Positions 63,893-64,000 of a DNA stretch of 64,000 bases are shown in pieces. The DNA is from Pseudomonas schmalbachii (GTDB taxonomy: Bacteria > Pseudomonadota > Gammaproteobacteria > Pseudomonadales > Pseudomonadaceae). How positions within the stretch are numbered: the stretch's first letter is position 1; each line of letters opens with the position of its first letter. Below the pieces are notes generated by a model, which did no database searches, was not told the DNA's origin, and was given only the letters and a program-made list of their open reading frames with translations. The DNA lies in the NCBI RefSeq assembly GCF_017589465.1, contig NZ_JAELYA010000007.1:273431-337430 (forward strand). The letters run 5' to 3'. Made by a program: the position numbers and the translations under genes.

Positions 63893-64000
63893 GTATGGCG
63901 GTAGGGTAGGAACCTGTCGGGGGTGGAGGGACAAGACCCGCTTCTGCAAGCCAGACGGTAGGAGACTTCCCCCACCCACGCGCTCACGACAAGCGCCGAT

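Overview
The window is a GC-rich, densely coded stretch of a Pseudomonas chromosome, most likely from the P. aeruginosa lineage in the broad sense (relatives such as P. citronellolis or P. nitroreducens). The evidence is the recognisable proteins and their order. oprD-thioesterase-proS-lipoprotein-acylphosphatase-thioredoxin-YihY-arsC-wrbA-DUF2069 matches the P. aeruginosa PAO1 block around PA0958-PA0948 as I remember it. tctED-opdH-tctCBA-AbrB-ung-HDOD-AraC-mmsA-acd-dspI-ech-hibD matches PA0757-PA0743. phaG next to a tRNA-Gly matches PA0730 and the Pf phage site. The species is an inference; no database search was run.

Layout. (1) 0.5-9.3 kb: housekeeping block with oprD, proS and an arsC-wrbA operon. 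(2) 9.3-17.3 kb: two-component regulated tricarboxylate uptake (TctD/TctE, OpdH porin, TctCBA transporter, AbrB-type membrane protein). The TctE 3' end is partly duplicated and embedded in repeats, and four GAAAG boxes at an 11-bp period lie between tctD and opdH. (3) 17.6-26.6 kb: ung, an HDOD protein, then an AraC regulator divergent from an acyl-CoA/semialdehyde catabolic operon that includes the likely DspI enoyl-CoA hydratase. (4) 26.6-35.3 kb: a guanidine assimilation operon. A sigma54-type promoter and a guanidine-I (ykkC) riboswitch precede an ABC importer, two carboxyguanidine deiminase-type proteins and a biotin carboxylase of the urea/guanidine carboxylase family. A 119-bp dispersed repeat sits in frame inside the carboxylase, between its two carboxyltransferase halves. 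No allophanate hydrolase gene is in the window. (5) 35.4-41.5 kb: CWC protein plus RsuA-type pseudouridine synthase, two L,D-transpeptidase-type proteins and a large HD-GYP sensor. (6) 42.2-44.6 kb: phaG, tRNA-Gly(CCC), a toxin-antitoxin pair and a decayed tyrosine integrase, a phage or island scar. (7) 44.6-50.4 kb: START-domain protein and a polyamine or amine utilisation cluster (PotF-like binding protein, NTF2-AraC regulator, FAD amine oxidoreductase, cupin, glutamine-amidotransferase-like hydrolase). (8) 50.8-55.9 kb: lipocalin-like lipoprotein, an FtsX-type permease broken by an in-frame TGA, its ATPase and an alpha/beta hydrolase. (9) 55.9-63.7 kb: small membrane protein, exported papain-like protease, thioesterase, HSL-type hydrolase, and a FAN1 nuclease / Cas4-like-nuclease-helicase operon behind a very good LexA box.

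Dispersed repeats are prominent. At least six sequence families begin with GTAG and end with CTAC (REP/REPIN-like), plus one CCCTCACC...GGGTGAGGG family. They sit in most intergenic gaps, inside operons, at the TctE stop codon and within one coding sequence. No REP-associated (RAYT) transposase gene is seen in the window.
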